DNA from: Gonapodya sp. JEL0774
Taxonomy: Eukaryota; Monoblepharomycota; Monoblepharidomycetes; Monoblepharidales; Gonapodyaceae
Direction of reading: 5' to 3'
Assembly: GCA_027604505.1 (NCBI GenBank)
Contig: JADIIX010000009.1
Span: 151,746-215,745 of the forward strand
DNA: 64,000 bases
Positions 32,809 to 43,354 of the stretch are shown in pieces. A program made the position numbers and the translations under genes. Under the pieces are notes generated by a model. That model was not told the DNA's origin. It did not search any database and saw nothing but the letters and a program-made list of their open reading frames with translations. Position 1 is the stretch's first letter; every line of letters begins with the position of its first letter.

Positions 32809-35311
32809 CTAGACGGCAATAAGAGCAAGCATTTCCGATAAAGTCTTCACGCCGGCGTTCTCGATGAGGTCCTGTTCATGGCGCGACAGACGGAAGGAAA
32901 CATACATGCACGGCATGAGTCATACGAAGGTTCAACCGCCGCGTGTTCCGTGCTCGCTCGCACGTCCCGTTTCTCACCTTGTACCGCTGCTTCATTGCAA
33001 AGTCCGCCACATTTTTCACCTTGACGTCGTTCAGCACCGTACATGCAGCTGCGTTTGGGTAATCCTGCGGGGAGAAAAAGGACACGGCACACCGTTCAAC
33101 ACATGTCGTCGCAACACACACTTCACCTACACCTTATATGTTTTCATTTTCAACTTACCCAGTCCAACCAAAATGTCAACACCTGCTGCCCTACCCCAGT
33201 CGCCGTGAGCACCACCTTACATCCAGACCCCGCGTCCTCCACCTTCACCACCCATCTTCCCTCCCGCTCGATCCGCCGTAGCTCCGCCTGTCGGGCCTCC
33301 CACCGCCTCACCCGGCGCACCACCTCGTTCACAACCCGCGGCATGACGTGATCAAGACGGGCCCCTCGAGGATTCCGCGAGCCGGAGCCCTCGGTCGAGG
33401 TGTGGTTGACGTCGTCGAGAATGTCGTCGAGGGGGGCGGGGAAGTCGCGGACCTGGGCGAGGGGTAGAAAGGTGAACATGGCGATGAGGGTTGATTTGGG
33501 GCCGAAGAAACGGGGATAAACGCTCTTTTCTCTTCGTAATCGCGATCGAGGTTTCGGACCGATCCACCACACACGTCCACGTACCGTCGCTTCCACGAAT
33601 CTGTCCACACCCAGGCCAGCGTTGGGTCCTGCCGCGACCCTCATGTTGAGTTTCCAGTCTTTATCTGTGACGTAGGACGGAAACACGACCTCGACCGTGT
33701 TCTCGCCGTGCACGTTGACGGCCTTGATCCCCACCAGACGGGACAGGATGATATGCATTTCTTTATACCTGAGCGGAGAATAGCGCGCAAGAACATATGA
33801 GAACAAAACATTCACACACGCACTCACACAGACACACGCCAAACTACATCACAAACGAGCTGCCGATGCCCGACTCCCCGCGTCCCTTTATCCTCTACAA
33901 ACCCAGAATTATCTCCCCCTTCTCACTAACTCACTCACCAGGCCCCGAGCTCATCCACCCTCACATCCACCCCGTCCGCCGCCTCCTCCACCTTCCGCGC
34001 CTCGGCAACCGCCGCGTCTCTCTCTGCCCTGCGTGCCACGACCTGGGCCTGAACGGCGCGGTTAGCCTCGATCTGGGCGGCCAGGGCGGCCTCGAGGTCT
34101 TCGCACTCGCGGTCGAGGGCGGCGGCGGAGTTTTCGTTGGCGGCGATGCGGGATCTGAGCTCGGAGGTGAGGGCGGTCTGGGGGGTGGAGATGGGAAGGG
34201 CGAGTGGTGGGTAGAGCGGGGGAGCGGGGGAGTTGAGATAGGCGCACAGCGCAGAGAGGAATGCTCCGGGTGGTGCGAATGGGGGCCGAAATTGGAAAGT
34301 ACGAGACAGAGCGACACTCACGTGTCTGGCTTCTTCCTGCGCGAGGGCCCGCTGAAGCTCCGCGGTGCCCTCTTCGATCTGCTTGCTCTGCATGGCGAGG
34401 CCGTAGAGTGTCGCGGCGTCCTTTTCGAGTTCGGTCACCCCTGGTGCAGTATGGTGGTGCGTGCGACGGGGGGATTTGTTGTGTGGGATTTTCAAATGCA
34501 TTTTTAGTCGAGGGTGATAACGTGTGAGTATGTGAGCAGAGACGGCAGGGATTTGCACTGAATGATTCACCCACCTTCGTAAGCTGCTTGAGCTACCTCG
34601 AGGACTTGATTGGAGAGGTCCTGGTATTCCTTTTCGATTTCTTGTCGCTCCAATCGTGCCTCCTCCAATGCTCGTTCTTGTCCAAAATGGGTTGAGGACG
34701 TGATTCAAATCAGAGTGATGTTGTGCCCATGTCCAACGACAATGACAAGATCGTGGGGGTTCCCGGATGGCATACCTGCACTGGCCATTTCCTCGGCCGT
34801 GGGCTCGAAGACGCTTTCACTGATGATACTGCCGTAGACCGAATTTTTGGTCTCCTGCTCGACCCACAACTTGCCCAGTCGCTCGGAACGTTCCTAGCGA
34901 GCACAAGGGATGAGTGGATTGGGAATCGTTTTACATGTGCGATTCAAGCGTCTCTCGGTAAGCAGCGTGACAAGTTATCCCCTTGATAAGCACGAGCGGA
35001 GCCACGGACCTTCTGAACTGCGAGAATCTCCACGACGTGAGCTGGAGTCTGTACACCCGGATGGACGTCCTGGAGCTGTGGAAGCTTGGCATGGAAGAAG
35101 GAAAGTGGGTTTTTTATACGGACGGGGATCTTTTGGACCTTTTCAAGCTCCCTGAGAGCAGGGATTGGAGGAATCGGGTGAGCTAGAGAAGCGGATGCGG
35201 GGTGAAGCGGCAACCTGGGACTCACGCAAAGACGTCGTCGTAAGAGAGTTTTGGTACAGAATCGGGCATTGGAGATTGGATCAGCAGAGGTGCGGAGTCT
35301 GGAGCGGGCAT
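32809..35311 (-). CDS. Coiled-coil protein, probable Sos7-type kinetochore subunit
   Basis: Exons from the start: MPAPDSAPLLIQSP to YDDVFA, then ELEKVQKIPVRIKNPLSFF with HVVEILAVQK, then ERSERLGKLWVEQETKNSV, which resembles the EQxTKEKFLR motif I associate with fungal Sos7. A long helical region follows (ARLERQEIEKEYQDLSNQ, ELEKDAATLYGLAMQSKQ, Ala/Glu/Arg-rich to DELGAW). The C-terminal part begins RYKEMHIILSRLVGIKAV and NTVEVVFPSY, as in RWD-type domains of kinetochore proteins, and ends DLIENAGVKTLSEMLALIAV. The family call rests on one motif and overall architecture from memory. Alternatives are Spc25 or Spc7-like proteins. A role in the Knl1-bound complex would be an inference. Confidence 0.55.
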
Positions 35312-35830
35312 CAGCGGGTGCGGGTCACTGGGGGGCTGCGGAAGTGGACAAGTGCCGGATGCGAATACGCAGGCGGGGTTCTGCCGCGCACAAGCCAGGC
35401 ACCAGGATACAACATCAGCACATCTGCCCAATCAATACCACTGAACAAGTGGCAATGGTGCATCTGCTCATGTCCCCGAAGTTCTTCGATATTCTGTGCT
35501 GTCGACACCTCAACTTTACTCAAAGCTGGAGGCTTGTACATAGTAACCATTTGGATGTGCGCGCAAACCACAGTCCAACCCTGCGGATTCACTATTCCGT
35601 ATCATTCGCGCAGGCACGTTACCAAGTTCCTTGAATTCTAGTGAACCTTAAAGGCACGTCGATTAAGAGGACCGACAACGCTTCAGTCTTCATGTCATTG
35701 TTGTGTGAGATCCGTTACATTTTACGTCTGCCAATGCCAACGGAACTGGTTACATAACCTGTGCGCCGGGAAATGAGGAGGGGTGGCCCACTGTCATTAC
35801 GTCTCACAGGCGTGTGCTTACAGTAAAATC
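35312..35830. promoter_or_regulatory. Divergent intergenic region (Sos7-like / METTL15)
   Basis: 519 bp between two start codons that point away from each other. No coding or RNA signal is supportable; short open frames on both strands lack motifs. Confidence 0.4.
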
Positions 35831-37732
35831 ATGGTGATCTACGCAAACAAGACAACTTCACGCCGCAAGCATTGGAGTGCGTGGAGGCCACGCAGGTTCA
35901 GATGGGGCGAGTCATTCCGCTCTGAACGAGAAGTCGTTGGGGTGCCGCACATATGCACGGTCCCTCCATATATCCCTGCCCCTGAAGCACTCATCGACTT
36001 GACACTCTCAGCCATTTCTCTCCGCCGTTTTTTCTCTTCGGGGCCTGCTCCCCTCAGGACCCATCTTCCCGTCCTGCTCAATGACGTCATCCAAGCTCTG
36101 ATTCCCGCAGATGGTAAGCTTGTTTCCTTGCTTCCCTTCCATCCTCCCTTTCCTTATGTCCTCCTGATTCCCTCTTTTACATTATACCCGACTTAGGCGA
36201 ATGGTACATTGATGGGACTTTTGGCAACGGCGGATACACGAGAAAAATTCTCGGTAAGCGTCAGAGGAGAGTTGAGTGTCACAGGGGACGGATGATCAAT
36301 CAGAACTCCCCCCACCCATAAGAAACGTCTCCCACGTCCACAGTCGTAGCCCTAGATCGCGATCCCGCAGCCTACGCCGCCGCCCTCTCCCTCGCCCTCG
36401 ACTTCCCTGGTCGCCTTCTCCCAGTCCGCGGCCGCTTCGGCGACCTACTCTCCATCATGAACGCCAACTTCCCACAAAGGAAATTCCACGGCGCAGTCTT
36501 TGACCTCGGCCTCTGCTCCGACCAAATCTCAGACGCCGACCGCGGCTTCGCTTACTCTGTCGACGGGCCCCTCGACATGCGCATGGATGGTGCTGACCGG
36601 TTACCTACCATTGCTCCCCAGCCCACCTCCTCCACCTCTGCCCCAGCCGCACCACGTCCCTCACTCACAGCCTTCCATCTGGTCAACTCCGCCCCCGAGT
36701 CTGCCCTCGCTGACATCATTTACACCTATGGCGAGGACCGCCTGGCTCGCAAGTTCGCCCGCGCCATCGTCCAGGCCCGTACTCGCGCTCCCATACGATC
36801 TACTGCACAGCTTAAAGATGTGCTCGTAGCGTGCGTGCCCGCGCACAGGAGGCTCAAGGGTGACGACGGCGTCTTTCGGCATCCAGCGCAGAGGACCTTC
36901 CAGGCGCTCAGGATTGCGGTGAATGATGAGGTGGGTCCTAAGAAAAAGAAAGAAAGAGAGAGAGATATATATTTTTCGGTGTCTATGAACTTATGAGCTT
37001 GTGTTCTGTATTAATTGTTACCGCAACTGATTGCACCCCTCTCTCACCACACAACGACCATTCTACCTAAACCCCCAAAACTCGAATACACAAATAAAAA
37101 CGAAAACGAAAACTCACACTGCCCATCTCAACTCCCCTTCCAAAACCCACCACCCACCACCACCACTCCTCCACTCCCAGCTCAACGAGCTCCGCCGCGC
37201 CCTGCACGCCTCCGAGCACCTCCTCCACTCCGGAGGCCGCCTCGTGGTCGTTTCGTTCCACTCTCTCGAAGACACGGTTGCCAAGCAGTTTTTTGACCTC
37301 ACCGGTGGGCGACGGACGGTCGAGGAGGTCGTGAGCGGGGTGGTTGGAGAAGGGGCCGGGAGGAGGGACGTCGCCAAGGCGAGCGCGAGCTTTGTGGGAA
37401 AGAGGAAGGTGGTCAAGCCGGAGAGGGACGAGGTCCAGGCCAATCCGAGAGCGAGGTGAGCAAGGCGGGGAAGTGCGAGATATGGTCACATTTTTGTTTT
37501 TTGGTGACAAGGGTGGGTCGTGTGGGTCGACTTCCCCTGGCGCTCCCCTCTGAATCCCAATGGCCGTTCTCCGCATGAAATTGTCCCTCACCCCTCGCCC
37601 GCGGCGGTCTACACGGCCGTTTTCACCCACAGATCGGCGAAACTTCGGTCGGCTATGCGAACAGACGCCTCTCCAATGTACCCCCTTGAGGTGTTTCTGG
37701 AGGACCCCTTGTACACGCCACCACATCGGTAA
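35831..37732 (+). CDS. 16S/12S rRNA (cytosine-N4) methyltransferase, RsmH/METTL15 type
   Basis: SAM-dependent methyltransferase that in bacteria (RsmH/MraW) and mitochondria (METTL15) N4-methylates small-subunit rRNA. Exon 1 has a basic, Arg-rich N-terminus (RRKHWSAWRPRRFRWG), consistent with a mitochondrial presequence. Core motifs follow: THLPVLLNDVIQAL, then GEWYIDGTFGNGGYTRKIL (SAM loop), VALDRDP, VFDLGLCSDQISDADRGFAY, DGPLDMRMDG, YGEDRLARKFARAIV, FQALRIAVNDE, LNELRRALHASEHLL, GGRLVVVSFHSLEDTVAKQFF and a final exon SAKLRSAMRTDASP. All RsmH motifs are present and in order. The fourth intron region (36930-37180) is long and repetitive in ga and aaac. The start ATG is the first in frame. Confidence 0.9.
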
Positions 37733-37875
37733 CCCACGTCCAAGTTGTTGTTCACAAACGATGTACATACATGATACAATCCAATGCATAATAGTAGAAG
37801 AAGAAGAGCACTTCACTCAAACTCAAAAACAGCCATGTCTCCGGTCTCCGGTCTCCACTCTCCGACCTCCCTGAC

Positions 37876-38893
37876 TCAGAGCTTGCCCGCCGCCACCGTT
37901 GGCCCCGACCCACTCATCTTCTTCCTCCAACACACCGCCACCAACTCCCTCACAATCTCCTCCACCGCCATCTGCAAATCCACCTCGGACAAGGGCATAC
38001 CCTTCCCCACGGGCGGTACGTGCACGAACAGGACGGGCACGCCACCTCCGCTGGCTGCGGTGCCGCGGGCTCGCAGACTGTGGTGAAGTACGTATTCGCA
38101 TAGGTATCGGCCCGCATTGTCCGAGCACCGTAGCGTCCACGGGCGCGGACGCCGCGTGGAGGGCCGGATCGGCACGGAGGGGCCTGGGGTGGTGGAGGAG
38201 GCCGTGGGCGTGGCCGTGTCTCGATCCGAATCCGATTCCCGAACCGGCACCACCTCTGCCTCTGGTCCGCCCTTCGTGCCAAACGTTTTCAGCAAAGCGT
38301 CTACGATGTCGAGTTGCGGGGCCAGCGCCAAGTCCCTCCCCGCGCCCCCTACGAGTCCGTCCTCGGGCGCGATTTTAGCATTGTCGGGTTTCTCGTAGCC
38401 GAACCCGTGGGCCACAGTTTCGATAGAAAGGACGTCGTGCGGGGATTGGCCCGATGCCCCAAAGTGGAGGTAGAAGAGGGGTTCGGCGGGGCAGGGCGGG
38501 GTGGTGTGGAGGGTCGGGAGGATGACTGAGGTGGGTTGGAGGGTGTAGTGGGTGTAGGGGAAACGGGTGACCCAATGAACATACTACGAACGGACTGGGT
38601 GCCCTCCTCCGAGGGATATTGGGGTTTCAAACAATTTGATTCCCACCGTCGATCGCTCTGTACTCCACGGGTAAGAGCCTGCACACTGCCGTACACGTCG
38701 CCGCGCCGGACCTGTGTGGTTCAACGTCACCAGGCGGTCCCTGTGCCAGTGAGAGTTGGAAGTCCCGTTCGTGCAAGTGCTTGACAGCTTCCCACGACGG
38801 ATTTACGGGAAAGTTACCGAATGGCTCGAAGCCCGTGATGATGGCGTACTCTTTTTGCGAATACGTGGGTTGTGTAGTTGCAGTGCTGTCCAT
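37876..38893 (-). CDS. Pyroglutamyl-peptidase I (peptidase C15)
   Basis: Cysteine peptidase that removes N-terminal pyroglutamate, cytosolic. Exon 1 gives MDSTATTQPTYSQKEYAI, then ITGFEPFGNFPVNPSWEAV (the C15 signature, conserved Glu in the active site region). A short exon carries LPVEYRAID. The last exon has YLHFGASGQSPHDVLSIETV, ENNGLV-like KIAPEDGLV, then DNAGRYLCEYVLHHSL, which contains the catalytic Cys, and VPVLFVHVPPVG with the His in VHVP. A Thr/Ser/Pro-rich insert separates the middle and C-terminal motifs. The exact donor and acceptor of the first intron are unsettled. An in-frame ATG upstream (38977) could lengthen the N-terminus. It starts 71 bp from DNAAF11 on the other strand. 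Confidence 0.88.
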
Positions 38894-38964
38894 GTTTTGG
38901 GTGTGATCTGCTTTTGCCTCGTTCATGTGTTGCTGCTGCACCTTCATCATCCCGCTGCAATACA

Positions 38965-40833
38965 ATGTCAACTTCAACTCCGCCTAAAACACAACGAAGT
39001 GAGCTCCGGTCCATTCTCATACTCTAGAAAGAGAACCCTGCAAATCCCTATTCTCCTTCCTTTTCTGTCCCCGCTCCTCCCAGTCGACAAGCAGCTACTC
39101 CTTCGCCGCGCCGAACACAATGAAGGCGAGCTCTCTACGCTCAAGGAAATCACACTCCACCAGTTCGACATCGAGAAAATTGAGAATCTTGATGTATACT
39201 GTAGGAATCTGGAGATACTGTACCTCCAGAACAATCAAATTGGCAAGATAGGTGCGTCAACCACGAACCCCGAGGAGATTGCAGCGCTTTCAAGCGAACG
39301 GATGACAAAATTAATCCCCAATTGCTGAAATCGCTTGACGGCACCGCTCAGAGAACGTCCACAAACTCAAGCAACTCCGATATCTCAACCTCGCCCTCAA
39401 CAATATCCGCCGGATAGAAAACCTCTCCCGCTGCGAGTCCCTCCAGAAAATCGACCTGACCGTAAACTTTGTGGAGGATCTCTTGGATGTCGAAGAGCTC
39501 AAAGAGTGCAGGGAGCTGAGGGAGCTGTGAGTTTTCAAGCGTCAGCTCAGGTTGTGAGAAGTTGAAGAACGTGATACACCCCGACTGGAACACCTCGAGC
39601 TTAGCTATCTCATTGGCAATCCATGCTCTTGTGATGATGACTACAAGCCATTTGTGTACGCCACGCTGCCGCAACTCCATGTACGTGTCTGTTTGACAGT
39701 GCGTAGTGTCGACAGCCCTCACCGTCTCCAACGTCAGACTCTCGATAGCCACAACATTGAGAAATCCGAGCGTATCACAGCGCTACAAGAACTTCCTCGA
39801 ATCAGGGAGAGACTTCTCAGAGAGAGGGCCGAAAGAGAGAAAAACAAAGTCCAGAGCTCTCCCGAACAGGAGGACTCAGCGAAACCGACCAATGAATCTG
39901 CCGACGTCGCTCAGCCGGCTGAAGGCGCAACTTCTGGAGAACAAAATGAACGGTACGTGCGCGTTGAACTTCCGAATTGAAACCCCCCAGCTTGGCCAAA
40001 CCAATCTGTTCCATGCGTTCGCCCTTTCCCTTATCAGCCACCTCGAACAAATACGTGAATCTTTCAAGAACACTCCTACCACTCACACCCCCGAAGCTCG
40101 CCTTAAAATCGCTCGCGAGCTCGCGGAACTCCGCGCCAAACCACCACCGGTGGGAACTCCGATGCCCAAAAACCCCAAACCGGGATCTCTCTTCGGGCCC
40201 GACGGCCGTGTTCTCCGCCGCAACGAAGGCAAGTGGGCCTTTTCTTTCTCCGAGACCAGATCGTCGGTCATCTTGCGCGTGGAAATCTCCAAGTTTGTGG
40301 ACACGAGCCTGGTGGACCTGGATGTGCACCCCACCTGGCTACGAGTCACTATCAAGGGTAAAATACTCCAGCTCGTATTGGACGAAGAGATACAGCCGGA
40401 CGACGTCATTGCAGAGAGGAGCAAGCACAGCGGGCAATTGGTCATTACCATGCGCAAGGTCGTATCGGCTGAGAATGGAGAGTTGGTGGAGATTAGAAGG
40501 AAGGAGAGGGCCGAAGAAGAGAAGCGGAAGAAGATGGAGGAGGAAGAGGCGAGAAAGAAATCTGAAGAGGACAAGGAGGCGAAGTTGCATGGTACGAGAC
40601 GGAAACGGATTGAGAAGCTTTCGACGGGGCTGGACACGCCCAGCGTGGACTACCGGAACATTGTAGCCTTGAACGAAGACGGAACTGTGAAAACACCCAA
40701 AAGAACGGAGCCTACAGTGTCATTGGAAGCGCCCACATCCGGAACAAAGATAGAGGACAAGAAGATGCTTCACGACGTCGACTTGCCGCAAGAGGAATTC
40801 GAAGACGACCCCAGTGTGCCTCCTCTAGAATGA
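38965..40833 (+). CDS. DNAAF11: Dynein axonemal assembly factor 11 (LRRC6 / tilB)
   Basis: Cytoplasmic factor needed to preassemble axonemal dynein arms before entry into the cilium. Exon 1 is short ([11 protein letters not shown]). Then [36 protein letters not shown] and [13 protein letters not shown] begin the leucine-rich repeats, followed by [48 protein letters not shown] and [10 protein letters not shown]. After an acidic helical linker comes the CS-like domain: [33 protein letters not shown] and LQLVLDEEI. The C-terminus ends [11 protein letters not shown], the family's own last residues. This shows the organism builds motile flagella. Shares a 71-bp divergent promoter with the peptidase gene. 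Confidence 0.95.
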
Positions 40834-40896
40834 TAAAGAGTGGAAGGACGCTGACTAGTGTATCAGATGCAACTTGTTTATTCTATATATTGCATC

Positions 40897-43107
40897 TCAT
40901 GAGTTCTCGAGTGTGTGTGAGCTTTCTCCACTCTGAGGTCTACTCGCTTGAGCGGGAGTTGAAGACGCATTGGCCCTCCCACCATTCATTCCCTTCCCAC
41001 TCAATACTACTGTTGGGCCTTCTTTCTTGATCTTGATGCTTTTCCTTTTCTTCGAGTCCCCCTCCTTACGCGTCTTCCCAGCCGGAAAAGCCTTGACTAT
41101 CTCGAATCCCTCGCGCGTCAAGTTGTCAAGCATGGAACGGGCATCAGGATGGCGGGGGTTGAGAGCGAGTATTCTTTGTAGATCCAGTTTTGCAGATTCG
41201 ACGTCCTAAGCGACAGTGGTGCTCGTCAGTTAGTTGCAAGTATGTCCATTCGAGACAACAGCGATACTGTGAAATTTACCGTGAGTAGAATAAGTGCCCT
41301 CGTCCGGCGAAGCAAGCAGGCGATGTTTTCTGATTGGTAAGTTAAAGCCTGCCACAACAAGCACATAAACATGCGTCCCGCTGAACTAAAATAATAATCC
41401 TACCTTGGTGCAAACTCTGACAACTTCTACGTAAGCTCCTCGAGAGAATAAAGCCTCGGCGTTTTCCAACAAAATGTTCGTGCATGTCGCCCTCATCTCT
41501 TGCAGATCAGTGGCGGTGATTGGTTTCAGCCCTGGAGAATTTTGATCCACCGATTCTTTTTCACTTAGAGATGGTCTAATGAGCACTGTGGATCCCTCGT
41601 TTACTTCGGGGACAGTGAGGCTGGACGGGGTTCGTGAGTCTGCCGCCGGTGTTGGTGTTTTCGTTAGCTCGTTCGTGCATTCAACTGTGAGTTCAATCGT
41701 TCTGGAGTAGTCAGCCAATGCACGATTTCTGTCTCCGGCAGCCAAATAAGCGTCGGCACGGCTCTTCAGATAGCGAGGTTCCTTCGTTTGAGAGTTGACC
41801 ACAGCACGGTCGAATGCAGCGATGGCTGCACGAAAATCCGTTCGATTGAGTGCCATTTCTCCCAGCTTGTGGTGAATCGAGGCAATTCGCAGCTCGATGC
41901 GCGTTCTAAGAGTGTCATAAATCTCTTCGGCGTTGGTGGCCAGAGTTGCCTCGTAATCCCGAAGTGCAAGGTCGAGCTTATCGAGCCGTTCGTACACACG
42001 CGCACGCTTCAACTTCGACCATGTGTCTTGAGGGTCCAGTTCCAGCGCTGTGGTAAAAGACACCGCGGCGAGTTCAAGTTCGTTCTGTATGGCAAGAGTG
42101 TCAGCGGTGTTTTTATGTTCTATGGATTTCTCGACAAGATATGCGGTGAGATGCTCGATGAGTTTCGGGGAGGAATCCAGGCGGACAATACGGTCCCTGT
42201 CAAATTTCACGAGGGCAGTCTAGGCACGAAATCAGCCGAAATGAAACGACTTATTAACGGGGTACGAATGAAACCAAATCCTTAGCAAGTCATACCATGC
42301 CTAGTGCTTTGTGAGCTTTCGACCGTAGAACCCAGAACTCCACATTGTTCTCAAAGAGATAGGTAAGTCGATACAGGACCTCGATGGCTTGTTCGTACTG
42401 CGAGAGCTTCATGTGGCCCCGAGCTCTGAGCAGTGTACAGAGTTTGCAGAGTTTAATTGAATCAATGTTTCAAATCTTGTAATATTACTCACACAATTGG
42501 GAGTAATGATTTCCTCCAATCCTCAACATCCATTGGTGGGGCGATGCCAGAAGGATGGTCGGGAACTCGAATACAGCGACCATCATTCGAAGACATGAGC
42601 GGAATCGAAGGTGCAAAGAGCTCCCATGATTGGTGAAGAAGCTCCATTCCTTCACGAACAGAGGAAAGCTCTTCACAAAGCACGAGTTTCGTTCCTTGAT
42701 CGAGGAGACATGCCGCGAGACGTCGTTGCACAAAGCGAGGAGGAGTGGCGGTGACCAACCGGTTCTCCAAATGTAATTTGCCAGCTCTTTCCAAGTTCTT
42801 TTCATCGATGAGCAGCAGCGCTTTGCGGTAGTTTGCCGCACTGGCAACCAAATCCCCAAGTTCCCGGAGTGCTTCGGCACGGTGCAGATAGTAGGAAGGC
42901 TCGTTGGGGGCTAGAAGAATGGCTCTGCTGAATTCAATACATGCTCGACGAAAGTCTCGTCCCTCGACGTAAGTCAAACAGCGGCGATTGCTGCGGGTGG
43001 TTTACATATGAAAAACGAACTTCTACACACGAAGTAGCCCCACGAACTCCGACGCACTTAATTTCAGCTTGTTCCAACTGGAGTTTCTGAAGGGTTTTCG
43101 ACATCAT
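40897..43107 (-). CDS. Tetratricopeptide-repeat protein (TTC16-like)
   Basis: Exon 1 is MMSKTLQKLQLEQAEI. TPR helices follow: FRRACIEFSRAILLAPNEP, YYLHRAEALRELGDLVASA, LELAAVSFTTALELDPQD, LKRARVYERLDKLDLALRD, FRAAIAAFDRAVVNSQTKE, YLKSRADAYLAAGDRNRALA, and near the end KLDLQRILALNPRHPDARSM. The tail is basic (RKEGDSKKRKSIKIKKEG). Order and spacing resemble animal TTC16, a protein linked to ciliated cells, but TPR proteins are easily confused, so the name is tentative. Six or more exons. A Ser/Thr/Pro-rich insert (about 41520-41640) interrupts the repeats. It faces the HPP gene head-to-head, 247 bp apart. Confidence 0.75.
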
Positions 43108-43354
43108 TGTGCTCCCCAACAGGAATAGTTGTGGATTGGATAGGGACAAGTTGAGGACTTAATGGACTTGAAAATAACAGCGGTTTGTACTTGGTGCAAT
43201 GGTTGGCGTGTTTTCACCGAGGGGTTGAATTCTTTTCCAGCGAGTTATACGCATAAAGTTGCAGCCGGCGGTGAGGCACGATTCGCCAAGTCTCCAAAAA
43301 GGTTCCGACTCCCAGCAATCTCTGCACCGGAACCACATCCGGACCGTTTCGCAC

